From: Sulfitobacter sp. W027
Lineage (GTDB): Bacteria; Pseudomonadota; Alphaproteobacteria; Rhodobacterales; Rhodobacteraceae
Direction: 5' to 3'
Length of the DNA stretch: 64,000 nucleotides
Assembly: GCF_025143985.1 (NCBI RefSeq)
Contig: NZ_CP083564.1
Coordinates: 62,001 to 126,000 of the forward strand
Positions 45,990 to 54,513 of this stretch are shown piece by piece. Within the stretch, counting starts at the first letter, position 1, and the number at the start of each line of letters is the position of its first letter. The translations under genes and the position numbers were made by a program. The notes under the pieces are model-generated. The model made no database searches. It saw only the letters and a list, made by a program, of their open reading frames with translations, and was not told where the DNA came from.

Positions 45990-48900
45990 CTATGAACGCA
46001 TGGCAGTGGCGTCAAGATATGGCAGGGCACGCAGCGCATTTGTCACGATATCGTTGGGTAACACCATAAGCGCGGGGGTTGCCGTCCACAGAATGGCCGT
46101 CTCAATCTGCCGATCAGGGTAAATCTGACGCAACATATGGGCATAGGCTCCCATCTGACGCAACAGACCGTCCGGGCAAGCCTCAGCCGTGCCGGGAACC
46201 ACGCGGTTGGTTTTGAAATCGACGGCAAGGATGTGATCTTCGGCGATCACCAAACGGTCGATCGTGCCGTGTAGACGCTGTTCTCCGAGGCTTCCGGTTA
46301 CTGGCACTTCGGCAAGCGTCGTGTCGGCAAACAGCGGGGCGAGGGCAGGGGTGCGCAACACCGCTTCCGCTTCGTCCTGCGCGCGTGCGATCATTTCGGT
46401 GGGGAGATTTCGGGCCAAACGGTCCAAGAATACCTGCCGCGCTTCCGGTGTCATAAGCGGGAGGTGCTCCAGCAATTCATGGACTAAAGTACCATAGCTT
46501 AGCGCGGTATCCATATCAAAGCCCGCCTCGCCCGCCAGCGCCTTGGCACCGCCAAGATCAGAGGGGGAGAGCGTTTTATCCTCCCCATGAGGAGAGGGGG
46601 CTGAGCCGGCGAATATAGGGTCTAACGCAGGCGTTGTGACAATTTTCTCAGGCGTCTCAATGATGTCGAGCGCATCCCAATCGCCCTGTTGATAGCGCAG
46701 AGTACCATCATCGCCCAAAGGTTCGGCGTGCAGCCGGGCCAAAGCGGCAGCAGTAATCTGATACCAAGAGGATTCATCTTTCGACAATTCCCCCGCCGCC
46801 GCTACGATCAGCCATTTTTCGGCCCGCGTCATGGCGACATAGAACAGGCGAAGCCGCTCTTGCAACGCGGCCTCTTTCATCTCGTCCAGCCGCGCGCGCA
46901 TGGACTGCGGCATATCATCGGCAGAGGCTTTCCATACGGGCGTGCCGTTCACCGTGATGATCTCATCCTTGATCGTCACATCGCGCCGCCCGGTGTCGGG
47001 CAGGATCACGATCGGCGCTTCCAGCCCTTTCGCCCCATGCACCGTCATCACGCGGATCTGGTTCGAAGCACTGTCGATCTGGCGTTTGATTTCCAGATCA
47101 TCGGTCTGCATCCATTGTAGGAACCCGGTCAGGCTGGGCACCGTGCCGCGCTCGTAAGAGAGCGCTTGGCTTAGCATCGCATTGATCCCATCCTCGGCTT
47201 CTGGTCCCAGCCGCGCCAACAGTTTGCGGCGGCCATCGTGGCGGGTGAGAATGCGTTCGATCAGGTCGTAAGGGCGCAGGTAATCAACCTGCCCGCGCAG
47301 GTCCCGCAGTACGGCGAGGGTGGCGGCGTGGGTCTCGGTCTGGCCGCGCAGCGCCTGCCAGAGGTGATCCTCCTTGCGGTAGTGGGCGAGGGTAAAAAGC
47401 TGTTGTTCTGACCAGCCGAACAGTGGTGATTTCAACGCGGTTGCGAGCGATAAGTCGTCATCAGGCGTGGCAAGGAAGGACAGGATCGCCGCCAGATCGC
47501 GCACCGCGAGCTCGGCTCCGACCTTCAGCCGATCCGCCCCTGCGATAGGCAGTTCCGCCGCTTTGCAGGCGCGAATAATTTCGGAAAACAAAGCCGAGCG
47601 GCGCTGCACGAGGATCAGGAAATCCCCCGGTTGGATACGCCGCCGCGCCAAGCCGCCCTTGCTGTCGTCGGGCAGGTAATGCGCTTCGGTGGTTAGCTCC
47701 TTGATCCGCCGCGCGATGCGTTCGGCCAGTTGCACCGTGTGATGCCGCGCGCTGCGGCGGTCCACGGGGTCGGTCCAATCGCCCTCCTCATCGGGGCCAG
47801 CCTTTTCGATAAAGGGCCAAAGATCGACGCGGCCGGGCAGGCGGTCCTTAAAGGCCAGATGCCCGTCATTGGTGAACCCGGTTTGGATCTCCGGATCGAA
47901 AACCCCATCGACTGCCTGCAAGATCGCCGAAGAGGACCGGAAAGAATAGGCGAGGCTGCGGCGTTGGAAAAACTGTCCCGCTTCACCGATCTTCTGCTCG
48001 AATGTCGTGCCTTTGCGGTCCAGCTCTTCGGGGTCCGCCCCTTGGAAAGAGTAGATCGACTGTTTCTTATCACCCACGACAAACAGTGTGCGGTCCACCT
48101 CGCTACGCGCCCCGGCGCCTGAGTAGAACTCATCCGTCAGCCGTTCGATCACGTCCCACTGGCGCGGCGAGGTGTCTTGCGCTTCGTCGACGAGGATATG
48201 GTCGATGCCGCCGTCGATGCGGAACAGCACCCATGCCGCCACCGCGTTGTCGGTCAACAAAGCGCGGGCTTTGAGGATCAAATCGTCAAAGTCGAGCCAG
48301 CCGCGCTTTTGCTTTTCATTCGCGTAACGGTCAAGGAAACGGGCCGCGAACCGGTGCAGCACATAGGACTTGCGCGCCGCTTTCAGGGCCAGCCGCGCTT
48401 CGCGGGCATCTTCAACGCGCTGCATCAACTGCTCAAGCTGCGGCATCTGCTCGGCGATGACCTTCTGCGTCGGCTTGGTCGGAAAGCTGCCGATCTTGGC
48501 GGTAAAAGGTGCTTTGGCACCGCTGCCGGTCAGAAGGATATTTTCCAACTGGGGCAGGGCGGAGAGGTCATAGCGGTCAATCTCTTGCAGGGCCGCCCCC
48601 GCTTTGCCGTCATTGCCGCCTTTGGCGAGCAGATGGGGAATGATCTCGGCCATCATCGCCGCTTCGCTGCCGAGGAAGACGGAACCGGCGATGCTGTCTT
48701 CGGTCAGATTTTCGGGTTGGTCAAAAAGCGCTAGGATATCGGCCCATGACCGCGCTTCGGTAAAAGCGTCGCGCTGGCCGACGATGCTACGGGTCAGGCT
48801 CGCGAAATCCTCGCCTGTGTAGTGCCGCGCGATGTCGGCCACGAGAGGGGCATCTTCGCCTTCGGCCATCTCATCAACGATCTCGGCGCGCAGCAGATCG

Positions 48901-49361
48901 GCGGCGCGGTCTTCGATCTCGGTGAATTGCGGGCTGACCTGCGCCTCCAGCGGGAAGCGGCGCAGAAGGGCGGCGCAGAAGGAGTGGATGGTTTGGATTT
49001 TCAGCCCGCCCGGTGTCTCAATCGCGCGGGCGAAAAGGGTGCGGGCATTGCGCAATTGCTCAGGCGCTAATTCGCCCTGCACGCCAAGATCGGCCAAGGC
49101 ATCGCGCAGTGCCTTGTCCTTCAGCATCGCCCATTCGCCCAAGCGTTTGAACAGACGGTTCTGCATCTCAGAGGCGGCAGCCTTGGTGTAGGTCAGGCAA
49201 AGAATATGTTGCGGTTCGACATCATCCAGCAACAGCCGCGCCACGCGGTCGGTCAGCACGCGGGTCTTGCCAGAGCCCGCATTCGCGGTCAGCCAAGTGG
49301 AGGCATCGGGCCGCGCCGCTTCGATCTGGGCGCGGGTGGCATCGTCAAAATCGCGCATCAT
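45990..49361 (-). CDS. addA: Double-strand break repair helicase-nuclease AddA
   Basis: Subunit of the AddAB enzyme that processes DNA ends for RecA. 1123 residues. UvrD-type helicase: Walker A TANAGSGKTRVLTDRV near residues 25-40, LCLTYTKAAASEM, HILVDEAQDTSPRQWDVI, MTVHGAKGLEAPIVILPDT, YVAMTRAEKWLIV. The C-terminal PD-(D/E)xK nuclease has LHGTIDRLVI and ILAVDFKTNR. Start at the first ATG of ATGATG at 49361, which overlaps the addB stop as ATGA. Confidence 0.96.
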   Translation of the reverse strand: MMRDFDDATRAQIEAARPDASTWLTANAGSGKTRVLTDRVARLLLDDVEPQHILCLTYTKAAASEMQNRLFKRLGEWAMLKDKALRDALADLGVQGELAPEQLRNARTLFARAIETPGGLKIQTIHSFCAALLRRFPLEAQVSPQFTEIEDRAADLLRAEIVDEMAEGEDAPLVADIARHYTGEDFASLTRSIVGQRDAFTEARSWADILALFDQPENLTEDSIAGSVFLGSEAAMMAEIIPHLLAKGGNDGKAGAALQEIDRYDLSALPQLENILLTGSGAKAPFTAKIGSFPTKPTQKVIAEQMPQLEQLMQRVEDAREARLALKAARKSYVLHRFAARFLDRYANEKQKRGWLDFDDLILKARALLTDNAVAAWVLFRIDGGIDHILVDEAQDTSPRQWDVIERLTDEFYSGAGARSEVDRTLFVVGDKKQSIYSFQGADPEELDRKGTTFEQKIGEAGQFFQRRSLAYSFRSSSAILQAVDGVFDPEIQTGFTNDGHLAFKDRLPGRVDLWPFIEKAGPDEEGDWTDPVDRRSARHHTVQLAERIARRIKELTTEAHYLPDDSKGGLARRRIQPGDFLILVQRRSALFSEIIRACKAAELPIAGADRLKVGAELAVRDLAAILSFLATPDDDLSLATALKSPLFGWSEQQLFTLAHYRKEDHLWQALRGQTETHAATLAVLRDLRGQVDYLRPYDLIERILTRHDGRRKLLARLGPEAEDGINAMLSQALSYERGTVPSLTGFLQWMQTDDLEIKRQIDSASNQIRVMTVHGAKGLEAPIVILPDTGRRDVTIKDEIITVNGTPVWKASADDMPQSMRARLDEMKEAALQERLRLFYVAMTRAEKWLIVAAAGELSKDESSWYQITAAALARLHAEPLGDDGTLRYQQGDWDALDIIETPEKIVTTPALDPIFAGSAPSPHGEDKTLSPSDLGGAKALAGEAGFDMDTALSYGTLVHELLEHLPLMTPEARQVFLDRLARNLPTEMIARAQDEAEAVLRTPALAPLFADTTLAEVPVTGSLGEQRLHGTIDRLVIAEDHILAVDFKTNRVVPGTAEACPDGLLRQMGAYAHMLRQIYPDRQIETAILWTATPALMVLPNDIVTNALRALPYLDATAMRS

Positions 49362-52315
49362 TCCAGATCCTCCGGTTTGGCGGGGCTGGTGCCGTCCCAT
49401 TCGCCGAAACGGGCGAGTTGGTCAAAGTTTCCGGCAAAGGCATCGGTCTGCACCATGCGCCGCGCCGTGAAGCCTTGCCCCTCATCAAGGTAACGTGAGA
49501 GCAGCGCGTGAAGGCCAGCCAGCACTTCCTGAGGGTTCTCCTCTTCAAGCGGCGCGGGTACTTCGACGGGTTTCGATCCCAACCCGATAAAGGCAGCATG
49601 GGCCACATGGGCCACGCCCACCTCAGGAAAGCCGCCACGCTCGACCATCGCTGCTTCAATCAAGAGTTGCTTGTCAAAAAGGCGCTGTTCCTTTTTGCCC
49701 GGCGGGGTTCCGGTCTTGTAGTCATAGATCAGCACATCGCCATCATCGGTCTGGTCGATCCGATCCGCAAACCCGCTGAGGGTAAAGCCGAGGTCAGCAA
49801 AGGTATAGCTGCCGCGCGCGCCTTGCTCAAAGGCCACGGGGCTGGAAAAACCCGCCCGCTGGCTTTCACGGGCGATGAACCAATCGGCGATCCGGTCGAT
49901 CCGCGCCAGCCACATGGCGCGGGCGGCGGGCCAAGGGGCTTCCTCCTCCAACACCTCGGCGGCGACTTGCATCAAGGTGTCACGGTTCAGCCGCGCAGGG
50001 TCGCGGGCCACCAGCTTCACGAAATCCTCCATAATGCGGTGCAAAACGATGCCGCGCACCGGCGCATCCGGTGATTGCACGAGGGGATTGATCGGCCGCA
50101 ATTTCAGGCTGTGTTTGGCGTAGACGGCATAGGGGTCGCGGATCAGTGTCTTGATCTCGGTCACCGATAGCTTGCGGGGCCGCGCGACACGGGGCGGGCG
50201 GGGCGAGGGGCGCGGCGCGGGGTGCGTACGCTCCACTGCCTCCAAGGCGCGCACTTGATCCAGCCAGCGGTTGCCCCGTTGTTGCATCGCCTTCCACGCC
50301 TCTGGTCCGCCAGTTTCGCCCAAGCCGCCCAGCAGGTTGCCCAAGCGGTTCAACCAGCGCGAAGGCACCATTTCAGCCTCATCCGAGCGGATCGCGCGGG
50401 TGATCCAAACCTCGGGGCTGGCGATGGCCTGTTGATAATCATGCGCCGACAGGCCGATGCGCCGTTCGGGCAGCAGCAGCCCGGCCTTCTCGCGCATCTG
50501 ACGGTTAAGCCAAGGATCGGGCGGCGGCGCTTCGGGCCAGGTGCCTTCGTTCAGTCCGCCGAGGATGACCAGATCGGCCCCCTGTACCCGCGCCTCCATC
50601 GTGCCCCAGATCATGATGTCGGGATGCGGGGTATCGGCCTCACGCACCTCCTCTTGGGACAAGAGCGCGCCGAGCAGATCGGCATAATCGGCGGCATTCA
50701 TCGCGCCGCCATGCACGGCATGTTCGGTAAGGTTCGCCATCACAGCTTCCGCCGCAATGCCTGCGCCATGTTGCCAAAGCAGATGATCGGGGTCAGCGGG
50801 TTGACCGGCAGCGATCCTTTCGGCCAGCGCTAAATGGGTGGCGACGCAATCTGGCAGGGGCCGCTCTCCGGGGGCGTCATGGCCGGGAAAGGTCTCGCCC
50901 AGCCAAGCAACCCAATCGCGGAAGCCGCTGGGGTCTTCCATCCGCTTTGCCGCGCGTTCCGCGATTTCGGTCAACCCTTCGGCATCGGGATAGGGCAGCC
51001 CGTGACGGCGGATCTCGGCCTCGAGCCGCTGGGTGTAAAGCTGGTGAAAGTTCCGCCCCGCGCCGCTGTGGGTCAGCGGGTGTTTTAACAGGGTCAGCAG
51101 CGCTTCGGCATCGAGTTTTCGGACAAACAGCGCCGCCACATGGCGCAAGAACCGCCCCGGCGGGGAGAGTTGCAGCGGCATCCCGGCGCTGTCGTCGGGC
51201 AGGATGTTCCAGCGGTCCAGCGCCGCCGTGACCTGCCGGGTGAGCATCCGGTCAGGCGTGATCAACGCGGCTTTCACCCCGTCTTCGGCAGCCTGGCGCA
51301 GACGCAGGGCGATGGCCAATGCCTCGACCCGCGGCGTGGGCGCTTCGATCAGGGTGATGTCGGCCGTGGCACCATGCAGGTCTTCCAGCTTTGGCCCCTC
51401 GTTCAGCCAAGCATGGGTGACCGGCGCAGGCCGGAGCGACAGCGACAGGAGCTTGTTGCGTGCATCAGAAACGGCGGGCATCTCGCACCAAGGCTCAATC
51501 GCCCCCCGTGAAACGCCAAGCATATTCATCAGCTTGCGGAAACGGTATTGCGGGTGATCCTCGGCCAAAAGCGCTTGATCCAGTTCATTCCAAACGGCGG
51601 TCGGCATCTCGAAATCAAAACCCGGCAGGATAACCGCGCCTTGGGTCAGGCGGGCCACGGCCTCCATCAGCAGCGCGGTGGTCCCGCGCGACCCGGTGGA
51701 GCCAGCGAGGATGACCGGATGCTGCGGCGGCGCGTCCTGCCAACGGGCGATGATCCGGGCAACCAGTTGCCGCCGCCGCGCCTCGGCATCCGGGCGGGTT
51801 GTGGTCTGGCCTAGATAATCATGGGCGATGGCAAGGAACCGCTGCGCGCGCTCCCAATGGGCTGAAAGATGGCCAACGTCCAGCCCGGCCACTGTCTCGG
51901 GAGAGACCCCTTCGCCCTGCATCTCGTCGATCAACCCGGCGAGGCTGTCCGACAGTGCATAAAGTGACGCACGCGGCGCGAGATCCGGCGCGGCATCCAG
52001 CAGGCGCGAGACCAGCTGAATGAGTTCCAGCCGCCGTTGCAGGGGCGGTGTCGGCGCTGGTAGGGCAACGCCCGGCGCCAAGGCGTCAAGGTCCGTGATC
52101 AGCCGGATGCGCGGCAGAAAGCCTGCCGGGCCCGCATCGAAATCATGGCGCAACCGGCGTGCCATGCGGTTGGTGTTCACTATAAGTTCTACCCGAGCCA
52201 TCGCCTCGGGCGGGCCACCCTCCAACCGGTCACAAAGCCCACGCACCAGCCCGCGTGGGAAGTCGACCCCGGGGGCAAGGCCAAAGACGCGGGGGCTGTC
52301 CTGCGGCTCAAACAT
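49358..52315 (-). CDS. addB: Double-strand break repair protein AddB
   Basis: Partner of AddA. 985 residues from MFEPQDSPRVFGLAPGVDFP. The N-terminal helicase-like region retains VILAGSTGSRGTTALLM and LVILGGLNEGTWPEAPPP, and the C-terminal nuclease has KLSVTEIKTLIRDPYAVYA, GFADRID and DVLIYDYKTG. I see no clear four-cysteine iron-sulfur site of the Bacillus type, which fits the alphaproteobacterial subclass. The start overlaps the end of murU by eight bases. Confidence 0.93.
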   Translation of the reverse strand: MFEPQDSPRVFGLAPGVDFPRGLVRGLCDRLEGGPPEAMARVELIVNTNRMARRLRHDFDAGPAGFLPRIRLITDLDALAPGVALPAPTPPLQRRLELIQLVSRLLDAAPDLAPRASLYALSDSLAGLIDEMQGEGVSPETVAGLDVGHLSAHWERAQRFLAIAHDYLGQTTTRPDAEARRRQLVARIIARWQDAPPQHPVILAGSTGSRGTTALLMEAVARLTQGAVILPGFDFEMPTAVWNELDQALLAEDHPQYRFRKLMNMLGVSRGAIEPWCEMPAVSDARNKLLSLSLRPAPVTHAWLNEGPKLEDLHGATADITLIEAPTPRVEALAIALRLRQAAEDGVKAALITPDRMLTRQVTAALDRWNILPDDSAGMPLQLSPPGRFLRHVAALFVRKLDAEALLTLLKHPLTHSGAGRNFHQLYTQRLEAEIRRHGLPYPDAEGLTEIAERAAKRMEDPSGFRDWVAWLGETFPGHDAPGERPLPDCVATHLALAERIAAGQPADPDHLLWQHGAGIAAEAVMANLTEHAVHGGAMNAADYADLLGALLSQEEVREADTPHPDIMIWGTMEARVQGADLVILGGLNEGTWPEAPPPDPWLNRQMREKAGLLLPERRIGLSAHDYQQAIASPEVWITRAIRSDEAEMVPSRWLNRLGNLLGGLGETGGPEAWKAMQQRGNRWLDQVRALEAVERTHPAPRPSPRPPRVARPRKLSVTEIKTLIRDPYAVYAKHSLKLRPINPLVQSPDAPVRGIVLHRIMEDFVKLVARDPARLNRDTLMQVAAEVLEEEAPWPAARAMWLARIDRIADWFIARESQRAGFSSPVAFEQGARGSYTFADLGFTLSGFADRIDQTDDGDVLIYDYKTGTPPGKKEQRLFDKQLLIEAAMVERGGFPEVGVAHVAHAAFIGLGSKPVEVPAPLEEENPQEVLAGLHALLSRYLDEGQGFTARRMVQTDAFAGNFDQLARFGEWDGTSPAKPEDLE

Positions 52316-53000
52316 CGGCGCCCGCCAGAAGGCTTTCGGCGAGGGGAATGCCGTCGGGATGACCCACATCGCACCAGCGCCCGGTATAGGGCAGGCCGAA
52401 CAGCGTCTCGCGCTTAAGCATCATATCCCACAACAGGTTTAGGGAGAACTTCTCGGCATCGATATCGGCTAGCAGATCGGTCTTGATGATCTGCACTCCG
52501 CCATAGACCTGCCCCGGTCCGCGTTGCAGGCGGCCCTCCGCACCGCGGGTAAAGTCGCCCGTGCCGCCATGTCCAAGTGTGTTTTCCAGCGGCACAGTCA
52601 TCAACAGCGCTTCCATTCGGGCCGGATCCCATGCGCTGCGCAGCATTTCGAGGGGGTTCGCCCCGGCCCAGATCGCGTCACTGTTCATGGTAAACACGGG
52701 GCCCGCGCCCAGCAGCGGCAGGGCATTGCGCAGCCCACCGCCCGTGTCGAGGATCTCAGGCGTTTCAATCACGGTCTCTACGCCCTGCGTCCGCAGATGG
52801 GCGTCCAACTGGTCAGGCAGGTAGTGCAGGTTCGCCACGATCCGCGCAGGCGAAATCCCACGGGCAAGGTCCAGCGCATGGTCGACCAAGGGGCGCCCGG
52901 CAACCGGCACCATGGGCTTGGGCTGGTTTTGGGTGAGATGTTTCATACGCGTGCCGAACCCGGCCGCGAACATCATGATGGCGTCGGGATTCTCGCGCAT
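52308..53000 (-). CDS. murU: Nucleotidyltransferase, MurU-like (N-acetylmuramate-1-phosphate uridylyltransferase)
   Basis: 230 residues of the GT-A nucleotidyltransferase fold: AIMMFAAGFGTRMKHLTQ (residues 7-24) is the NTP-binding loop, PKPMVPVAGRPLVDHAL follows, with TMNSDAIW and the C-terminal WCDVGHPDGI. Next to an AmgK-like kinase this fits the AmgK-MurU route that recycles MurNAc to UDP-MurNAc without MurA, first described in Pseudomonas. The function here is inferred from that pairing. Start at ATG 53000, overlapping amgK by 28 bases; an ATG at 52976 would make an ATGA overlap but loses the conserved N-terminal residues. Confidence 0.85.
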   Translation of the reverse strand: MRENPDAIMMFAAGFGTRMKHLTQNQPKPMVPVAGRPLVDHALDLARGISPARIVANLHYLPDQLDAHLRTQGVETVIETPEILDTGGGLRNALPLLGAGPVFTMNSDAIWAGANPLEMLRSAWDPARMEALLMTVPLENTLGHGGTGDFTRGAEGRLQRGPGQVYGGVQIIKTDLLADIDAEKFSLNLLWDMMLKRETLFGLPYTGRWCDVGHPDGIPLAESLLAGADV

Positions 53001-53986
53001 TGGCTTTTCAGATGCTCCAGAAATTCGGGGGTCGGAGGCGGCAGCACGCCTGCAAGACTATCAGCCACAGCGGCAAGCGCGGGATGGCGCAGGTTATGTT
53101 GCAGATGCTGCCACACGCGGGGGATCAAATCGACGTAATGCGGTTTGCCATCGCGCAGGCAAAGGCGTGCAAAGATGCCCAGAATGCGCAGGTTGCGCTG
53201 GGCGCCAAGCAGCGCATAGGCCCGGCGGAAGGGGGCGTCCTCCTGCTCAGTTTGACCGAGGTAATAGTCGATGATCTGCGCCTCTACTGCGCGGGGGACA
53301 TCGCGGCGGGCGTCTTGGAGGATTGAGACAAGATCATAGGCCGGGTGGCCCAGCAGCGCATCCTGAAAATCCAGCAAGCCCACGCGCGCGGCTCCTTCGC
53401 GCTGCGGCAACCACAGCAGGTTCTCAGCATGATAGTCGCGCAATATCACGACCGTCGGGGCGTCATCCAGTGCAGTGGCGAGGGGGTGGAAAGCCTGCCC
53501 GAAAGCGTCTTTTGCCTGTCGCCCGCCTTCGGGCGCGTAGAAGTCAAATGCAGGGGCCGTCATATCGGTAAGCCATTCGGCATCGCAAAGCGGCAGTTCC
53601 GGCAAGGGGGCGCTGTGCAACTTGACCAGCACGTCAGCGGCGGCGCGGTAAAGGGGGAGTTCCTGAGCGGGATCGGCCGCCATTAACCGGGCAAAGAGAT
53701 CATCGCCAAGGTCTTCGATCAGCAGCAACCCTTGGTCGCTGTCGGCGTGGTAGATCGCCGGCGCGCTGAGGCCACAGTCCGCGAGGTGGGTGGCGACATG
53801 GAGGAAGGGGCGCACGTCTTCGCCGCGTTCCGGTGGGGCATCCATCAAGATGGCCGTATCGCCATCTGTTTTGCGCAACCGGTCATAGCGCCGGTTAGAG
53901 GCATCGCCTGCCAGAAGTTTGCGGGTGGCCTCGGCCCAGCCTGCCATTTGCAAAATGGTATCGATCAAAAGGGTGCGTTTCGTCAT
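52973..53986 (-). CDS. amgK: Aminoglycoside phosphotransferase-fold sugar kinase, AmgK-like
   Basis: 337 residues. The kinase core has GDASNRRYDRL near residues 25-35 (nucleotide loop), LLIEDLGDDLF (hinge), the catalytic ILRDYHAENLLWL and the metal-binding VGLLDFQDALLGHPAYDLVS. These match AmgK, the anomeric MurNAc/GlcNAc kinase, better than antibiotic phosphotransferases. The ATG at 53986 forms ATGA with the tsaE stop. Operon order tsaE-amgK-murU-addB-addA. Confidence 0.86.
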   Translation of the reverse strand: MTKRTLLIDTILQMAGWAEATRKLLAGDASNRRYDRLRKTDGDTAILMDAPPERGEDVRPFLHVATHLADCGLSAPAIYHADSDQGLLLIEDLGDDLFARLMAADPAQELPLYRAAADVLVKLHSAPLPELPLCDAEWLTDMTAPAFDFYAPEGGRQAKDAFGQAFHPLATALDDAPTVVILRDYHAENLLWLPQREGAARVGLLDFQDALLGHPAYDLVSILQDARRDVPRAVEAQIIDYYLGQTEQEDAPFRRAYALLGAQRNLRILGIFARLCLRDGKPHYVDLIPRVWQHLQHNLRHPALAAVADSLAGVLPPPTPEFLEHLKSQCARIPTPS

Positions 53987-54456
53987 ATGCGCCACTCGGT
54001 CAGCCTGTCGGACCAATCGGCTTGGGTCCATTGGGCAGTCAGCACGCGGCTGTCTTCTTCGTCACCGGGGAAAAGACTGATATGCAGTGCGCCGGCTGGC
54101 GCCAGCGGACCCAGCCGATCCGGCCATTCCACCAGACAGATTGCGTCGTGAAAGGCTTCGACCAGCCCCAGTTCCTCAATCTCATGGGTTGAGGTCAGGC
54201 GGTAAAGGTCAGCATGCCAGATCGCACCGCTTTGACCCTCATAGGTTTGCACCAGCGTGAAGGTAGGCGAGGGTATATCCTCGGGATAGTCAAGCAGCTC
54301 AGCAATCAGCGCGCGGGCGAAATGGGTCTTACCCGCACCGACATCGCCGCTGAGCAGGATGACGTCACCGGGCAACAGGCGGCGGGCCAATTGCCGGGCG
54401 CGCCGGGCGGTCTCATCAGGGCTGCTAAGCAGGAGGGAAAGGGTATCGTCGGACAT
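53983..54456 (-). CDS. tsaE: tRNA threonylcarbamoyladenosine biosynthesis ATPase TsaE
   Basis: Works with TsaB and TsaD to make t6A37 in tRNAs reading ANN codons. 157 residues. Walker A LLSGDVGAGKTHFARAL is near residues 35-51, SPTFTLVQTYEG at 62-73, and the HADLYRL and VEWPDRLG motifs follow. First gene of the overlapped operon that ends with addA. Confidence 0.95.
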   Translation of the reverse strand: MSDDTLSLLLSSPDETARRARQLARRLLPGDVILLSGDVGAGKTHFARALIAELLDYPEDIPSPTFTLVQTYEGQSGAIWHADLYRLTSTHEIEELGLVEAFHDAICLVEWPDRLGPLAPAGALHISLFPGDEEDSRVLTAQWTQADWSDRLTEWRI

Positions 54457-54513
54457 GCCCCCATGCTTAGCGTGCCGACGCGCAGCCGCAAGATTAAAGC
54501 GGACGGGAATGCC

